This document shows, in pieces, positions 60,108 to 64,000 of a stretch of 64,000 nucleotides of DNA. A program made the translations under genes and the position numbers. Below the pieces are notes generated by a model. It ran no database searches. It was not told where the DNA came from and saw nothing but the letters and a program-made list of their open reading frames with translations. The stretch's first letter is position 1; every line of letters begins with the position of its first letter. Source of the DNA: Cronobacter malonaticus LMG 23826 (GTDB lineage Bacteria > Pseudomonadota > Gammaproteobacteria > Enterobacterales > Enterobacteriaceae); assembly GCF_001277215.2 (NCBI RefSeq), contig NZ_CP013940.1:310001-374000 (forward strand). The letters run 5' to 3'.

Positions 60108-61070
60108 TTATCGGTCCTGGTCGTTATCTACCAGCGGGTTGGCTTCACGCTCGGCTTCGGCTTCTTCGGCTGAAATCACCGCAGGGGCGATGTCGGCTGC
60201 GACCGCCTCAACAGAAACCGCCAGCGGCTCGCCGAGACGCGTGACGGAGAGGCTTTGCAGATGCTCGACCAGTTCCACTTTGCCCGGCGCGAACAGATTG
60301 ATAACCGTTGAGCCGAGCTTGAAGCGGCCCATCTCCTGGCCTTTCAGCAGCGCCACGGCGCCGTCGCTTTCGCCTGCCGGGTACGTCCAGCGCTTGATGA
60401 TGCCTTCGCGCGGCGGGGTGATGGTGCCAGCCCAGACGGTTTCAATGCTCCCCACGATGGTCGCGCCCACCAGAATTTGCGCCATTGGTCCGAATTCCGT
60501 GTCGAACAGACAGATGACACGCTCGTTACGGGCGAACAGGTTCGGCACGTTCTGCGCGGTCAGGTGGTTTACCGAGAAGAGATCGCCCGGCACATAGATC
60601 ATTTCACGCAGAATGCCGTTACAAGGCATATGGACGCGGTGATAGTCGCGCGGCGAGAGATAGGTGGTCGCGAAGGTACCGTTACGGAACAGATCGGCCA
60701 TCAGATAGTTGCCGGCCAGTAGCGCTTCCAGCGAATAGTTGTGGCCTTTGGCCTGCAGGAGCTTATCGCCTTCGATGCGTCCGAGCTGGCTGATTACGCC
60801 GTCCGCCGGCATCACCAGCACATTCGGATCGGTATTCAGCGGGCGAACTTCATCACGCAGCGGACGCACGAAAAATTCGTTAAAGGTGCGGTAGCTGGCG
60901 GTATCGGGCTTCTGCGCCTCGCTCATGTTGACCTTGTAGTACTTCACAAACAGATCGATGACCAGTTTGGTCAGCCAGCCTGCGCGTTTGCTCGCGCCCC
61001 AGCCCGCCAGACGGGTGAGCCACTGTTTGGGCAGAATGTATTGCAGCGAAAGTTTGATTTCGTTTAACAA
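60108..61070 (-). CDS. psd: Phosphatidylserine decarboxylase
   Basis: 320-aa proenzyme (E. coli 322) producing phosphatidylethanolamine. The self-cleavage motif LGST near residue 253 ([12 protein letters not shown]) yields the pyruvoyl group on the alpha chain. It starts at TTG (61070) after GGAGG, as in E. coli. mscM follows in the same operon. Confidence 0.97.
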   Translation of the reverse strand: MLNEIKLSLQYILPKQWLTRLAGWGASKRAGWLTKLVIDLFVKYYKVNMSEAQKPDTASYRTFNEFFVRPLRDEVRPLNTDPNVLVMPADGVISQLGRIEGDKLLQAKGHNYSLEALLAGNYLMADLFRNGTFATTYLSPRDYHRVHMPCNGILREMIYVPGDLFSVNHLTAQNVPNLFARNERVICLFDTEFGPMAQILVGATIVGSIETVWAGTITPPREGIIKRWTYPAGESDGAVALLKGQEMGRFKLGSTVINLFAPGKVELVEHLQSLSVTRLGEPLAVSVEAVAADIAPAVISAEEAEAEREANPLVDNDQDR

Positions 61071-61166
61071 GGTAGCCTCCAGGCCAGTGTTTCGTCATTC
61101 CTGGCCCGGTTACATGCCGGGCCTGTCAGAAAAAGGGGCTGATTCTAACGACGCCAAGCGTAATTG

Positions 61167-62213
61167 TCAGTCGTCGCTTTCGGAAAAGTTTTTACGCGTT
61201 TTTACCTGCGCCATGCTTTCCAGAATCCGGTGATAGTTGTCGAAACGGGTTTCGGCTATCTCGCCGCGCTCGACGGCCTCGCGGATGGCGCAACCCGGAT
61301 CGTTGCCATGCTTGCAGTCGCGGAATTTGCACAGGCCGAGATAGTCGTGGAATTCGATAAAGCCGCGGGTAATCTGCTCAGGCTCCAGATGCCACAGGCC
61401 GAACTCACGCACGCCGGGGGAATCGATGACTTCGCCGCCGCCGGGGAAGTGATAGAGGCGCGAGGCGGTCGTGGTGTGCTGGCCAAGCCCGGAGTTATCG
61501 GACACGTCGTTAACGAGAATCTGATTATCCTTGAGGCCCAGCAGATTGTTCAGCAGGCTCGATTTCCCGACGCCAGACTGCCCGGCGAAGATGCTGGTGC
61601 GGCCAATCAGCGCTTCTTCCAGTTCTTTCAGCCCTTCGTCTTTGTAGCTGGAAACCAGCAGGACGCGATAGCCGATATGACGATAGATATCCATCTGCTC
61701 GTTGACGAAAGCCAGGTCTCTTTCATCAAGCAGGTCAATCTTGTTGAGCACCAGCAAAGGCTCAATATCCAGCGTTTCACAGGCCACCAGATAGCGGTCG
61801 ATAATATTCAGCGACAGCTCAGGCAGAATGGCCGAGACGATAATAATCTGGTCGATATTCGCGGCGATAGGCTTTACGCCGTCGTAAAAATCCGGGCGCG
61901 TCAGGACAGACGTGCGCTCGTGCACCGCATCGACGATGCCTTTGCCCTGCACGTTTTCTTTCGCCGGGCGCCAGACGACGCGATCGCCGGTCACCAGCGA
62001 GCGGATAGTGCGGCGGATGTTGCAGCGGTGCACACCGCCGTCAGACGCTTCGACGTCGGCATGCTGACCAAAACGACTGATAACGCGGCCGTCGCGCGGC
62101 TCACCAAATTGCGAGTCGTCGGGATCGGCTTTCTCCGGAGTCTGTTTGAGCCGGCGCTGATGGTTCGCTGACACGCGGCGTTGCTGACCTTTGGAGAGTT
62201 TATTTTTGCTCAA
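61167..62213 (-). CDS. rsgA: Small-subunit ribosome maturation GTPase RsgA
   Basis: 348-aa circularly permuted GTPase (E. coli 350) acting late in 30S assembly. OB fold first, then NKIDLLDE (G4) before [12 protein letters not shown] (G1), DSPGVREFG (G3) and a zinc-binding C-terminal region ([14 protein letters not shown]). I start at TTG (62213), preceded by CAGGAG, which gives the [13 protein letters not shown]-terminus; the longer frame is not conserved. Divergent from orn. Confidence 0.95.
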   Translation of the reverse strand: MSKNKLSKGQQRRVSANHQRRLKQTPEKADPDDSQFGEPRDGRVISRFGQHADVEASDGGVHRCNIRRTIRSLVTGDRVVWRPAKENVQGKGIVDAVHERTSVLTRPDFYDGVKPIAANIDQIIIVSAILPELSLNIIDRYLVACETLDIEPLLVLNKIDLLDERDLAFVNEQMDIYRHIGYRVLLVSSYKDEGLKELEEALIGRTSIFAGQSGVGKSSLLNNLLGLKDNQILVNDVSDNSGLGQHTTTASRLYHFPGGGEVIDSPGVREFGLWHLEPEQITRGFIEFHDYLGLCKFRDCKHGNDPGCAIREAVERGEIAETRFDNYHRILESMAQVKTRKNFSESDD

Positions 62214-62324
62214 TCTTAATGGCTCCTGGTCGCCCCTGGTGGGCAAAACCTCTATGATACCAGCTATTGTAAATGAATTAACTGCCTGTCACCCCAGCGT
62301 GACGCGATACGGATGGAAAATAGC

Positions 62325-62870
62325 ATGAGTGCCAATGAAAACAACCTCATTTGGATCGATCTGGAAATGACCGGGCTCGACCCGCGACAGGATCGCATCA
62401 TCGAGATCGCCACCCTGGTGACCGACGCCAACCTCAACATTCTGGCGGAAGGGCCGGTTATCGCCGTGCATCAGTCTGACGAGCAACTGGCGCTGATGGA
62501 TGACTGGAACGTGCGCACCCATACCGCCAGCGGGCTGGTGGATCGCGTGAAGGCGAGCACAATGGGCGATCGCGAAGCGGAACTGGCGACCATCGAATTT
62601 CTCAAACAGTGGGTGCCCGCCGGGAAATCGCCCATTTGCGGCAACAGCATCGGCCAGGATCGCCGCTTCCTGTTTAAATACATGCCGGAGCTGGAGGCGT
62701 ATTTCCACTATCGCTATCTGGATGTCAGCACCCTGAAAGAGCTGGCGCGCCGCTGGAAGCCGGAAGTGCTCGACGGCCTTAAGAAACAGAACACGCATCA
62801 GGCGCTGGACGACATCCGCGAATCGGTAGCGGAACTCGCCTATTACCGCGAACATTTTATAAAATTGTGA
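62325..62870 (+). CDS. orn: Oligoribonuclease
   Basis: 181-aa DEDDh exonuclease, same length as E. coli Orn, degrading 2-5 nt RNAs and pGpG, so it finishes c-di-GMP turnover begun by PdeC-type enzymes. Motifs: [11 protein letters not shown] near 9-19, [11 protein letters not shown] near 108, and [11 protein letters not shown] near 158. The ATG at 62325 follows GGAAAA. Confidence 0.98.
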   Translation: MSANENNLIWIDLEMTGLDPRQDRIIEIATLVTDANLNILAEGPVIAVHQSDEQLALMDDWNVRTHTASGLVDRVKASTMGDREAELATIEFLKQWVPAGKSPICGNSIGQDRRFLFKYMPELEAYFHYRYLDVSTLKELARRWKPEVLDGLKKQNTHQALDDIRESVAELAYYREHFIKL

Positions 62871-62877
62871 CGCAAGC

Positions 62878-62898
62878 GAGGGGCTAAGCCCCTCTTTT
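62878..62898 (+). terminator. orn terminator
   Basis: GAGGGGC-TAA-GCCCCTC followed by TTTT. Confidence 0.85.
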
Positions 62899-62970
62899 GT
62901 TGATAAAGTGATCGCTTTGGCGAATAAAAAAGCAGTCAGACAAAAATCACGAAAAAAAGCGTTTAAGGGG

Positions 62971-62998
62971 TTGCGGTAGAAATCATTTCTCGTATAAT
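62971..62998 (+). promoter_or_regulatory. Promoter of the tRNA-Gly cluster
   Basis: -35 TTGCGG, 16-base spacer, -10 TATAAT, followed by a GC-rich discriminator (GCGCCTCCCG) typical of stringently controlled stable-RNA promoters. Confidence 0.8.
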
Positions 62999-63037
62999 GC
63001 GCCTCCCGTAACGACACAGAAATGTGAATTACGCAGA

Positions 63038-63113
<76 letters not shown>

Positions 63114-63196
63114 AAATTTGAAATCGCCGAAAGGCAGCACTACCCAATCAACGTATTTCGGGTTGCGACAGTAGCAGCCAGAAAGACAAAGATTAA

Positions 63197-63272
<76 letters not shown>

Positions 63273-63305
63273 AAATTTGAAATGCCGAAAGGCAACACCA
63301 CCCAA

Positions 63306-63381
<76 letters not shown>

Positions 63382-63650
63382 AATCTCCTCGATTGTACAA
63401 ATTATCCACAGCGATAACGCGCGCCACGGCGGGTTTTTGACGTTTTCCTCAAACAGTTCTGAACAGACTTATCCACAGTTTGCATAAAGTTATCCTGTGA
63501 GCAGAAATGATAACTTTGTTCACATCTTTTCTTTATCTTATTGATATTGAAGGCTTATAATTTATTACCAAATGTTAATTTTGAGGCTTTTTGATAATCA
63601 GGGCCTTTGAATGACAAGACTTTTTTAATTTTATTCACAGCGAAACGCGT
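63382..63650. other. datA: DnaA-box cluster at the datA position
   Basis: Two perfect TTATCCACA DnaA boxes (63402-63410, 63469-63477), TTATTCACA (63631-63639) and TTGTTCACA (63516-63524, one mismatch to the relaxed consensus). An IHF-like sequence (63534-63546, one mismatch) lies between the boxes. In E. coli datA, the DnaA-titration and DnaA-ATP hydrolysis locus, lies beside glyVXY and queG, exactly this position. Confidence 0.75.
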
Positions 63651-64000
63651 CTATGCGTCGCGCGGTAAGCCTTTCTCAATCACCCTGACCAGCCGCTGTT
63701 TCTGCGGAAGCTGCACTTCCACCACGCAGGCATTACGTTTGTCTGTTTGTTGCGCAATCGCCCAGTCAATATGCTCATCAAGAAGTGGGTGCTCACCTTT
63801 GCGCTGCCGCAGCGCCGTAATATTCGCTTCGTCCCAGGGCGCGTTGCCGAGCGCGACCGCGATATTACGCAGCCAGCGTAAGTGGCCAATGCGGCGAATC
63901 GCCGATCCTTCCGTGACTTTCAGAAAGTGCGCTTCGCTCCAGCTAAACAGTTCAATCAGCTTCGGCGCGTGCAGCGACTTGCGTGGGCTGAAATCTGCTT
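63651..64000 (-). CDS. queG: Epoxyqueuosine reductase QueG, C-terminal part
   Basis: The 3' end of a minus-strand gene whose start lies beyond the window. The visible 116 codons match the helical C-terminus of E. coli QueG (FLKVTEGSAIRRIGHLRWLRNIAVALGN, DKRNACVVEVQLPQKQRLVRVIEKGLPRDA). The cobalamin/Fe-S enzyme makes queuosine from epoxyqueuosine in tRNA; its catalytic parts are outside the window. Confidence 0.93.
   Translation of the reverse strand, partial: ADFSPRKSLHAPKLIELFSWSEAHFLKVTEGSAIRRIGHLRWLRNIAVALGNAPWDEANITALRQRKGEHPLLDEHIDWAIAQQTDKRNACVVEVQLPQKQRLVRVIEKGLPRDA

Overview
The window comes from a member of the Enterobacteriaceae. Gene order follows the E. coli 92-95 min region (uvrA-ssb to groESL-efp-frd-psd-orn-queG), base composition is fairly GC-rich, and most proteins match E. 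coli families in length and motifs. The accessory genes make Cronobacter or a close relative my best guess, but nothing in the window proves the genus.

Layout. 0.2-3.4 kb: a short filamentous-haemagglutinin-type exoprotein and two small genes of unknown function. 3.5-16.6 kb: uvrA and ssb diverging from a LexA box, a diguanylate cyclase, yjcB, the phosphodiesterase pdeC, soxS/soxR with the SoxR operator, a glutathione transferase, ghxP and yjcE. 16.6-23.9 kb: a Gfo/Idh/MocA oxidoreductase with a KdgR-like site, the acetate cluster acs-yjcH-actP, and gltP; the nrf operon that E. coli carries between acs and gltP is absent. 23.9-29.4 kb: an accessory segment with two tandem hok/sok-type toxin-antitoxin loci (neither toxin extends beyond 50 codons) followed by a translationally coupled pair, an HSP90-like ATPase and a 771-aa helical-repeat partner. 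29.4-31.4 kb: remains of the C-P lyase locus (yjdP, an intact orphan phnH, phnA/yjdM). 32-35.2 kb: crfC-yjcZ. 35.3-38.5 kb: kdgT and kduI diverging around a KdgR operator, a YghU-type transferase lacking its thioredoxin half, and tRNA-Phe with a 99-bp duplication that copies its 3' end.

38.5-49.7 kb is conserved: yjdC, dsbD, cutA, dcuA, aspA, fxsA, groES-groEL behind a sigma-32 promoter, an ERIC element, yjeI, a 59-bp tandem repeat, epmB and efp. 49.7-55.3 kb: entericidin genes ecnA/ecnB, a LuxR-type regulator, gdx behind a guanidine-II (mini-ykkC) riboswitch, blc and frdABCD; ampC is not between blc and frdD. 55.6-64 kb: epmA, mscM, psd, rsgA, orn, three identical tRNA-Gly genes, a cluster of DnaA boxes at the position of E. 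coli datA, and the 3' end of queG.

Functional links: epmA, epmB and efp form the EF-P beta-lysylation pathway. frdABCD, dcuA and aspA together support fumarate respiration (aspartate to fumarate, C4-dicarboxylate exchange, fumarate reduction). kdgT, kduI and possibly the Gfo/Idh/MocA gene point to uronate/pectin-derivative use. The least explained parts are the HSP90/TPR pair, the twin hok loci with identical antisense regions, and a near-perfect parS-like palindrome upstream of pdeC.
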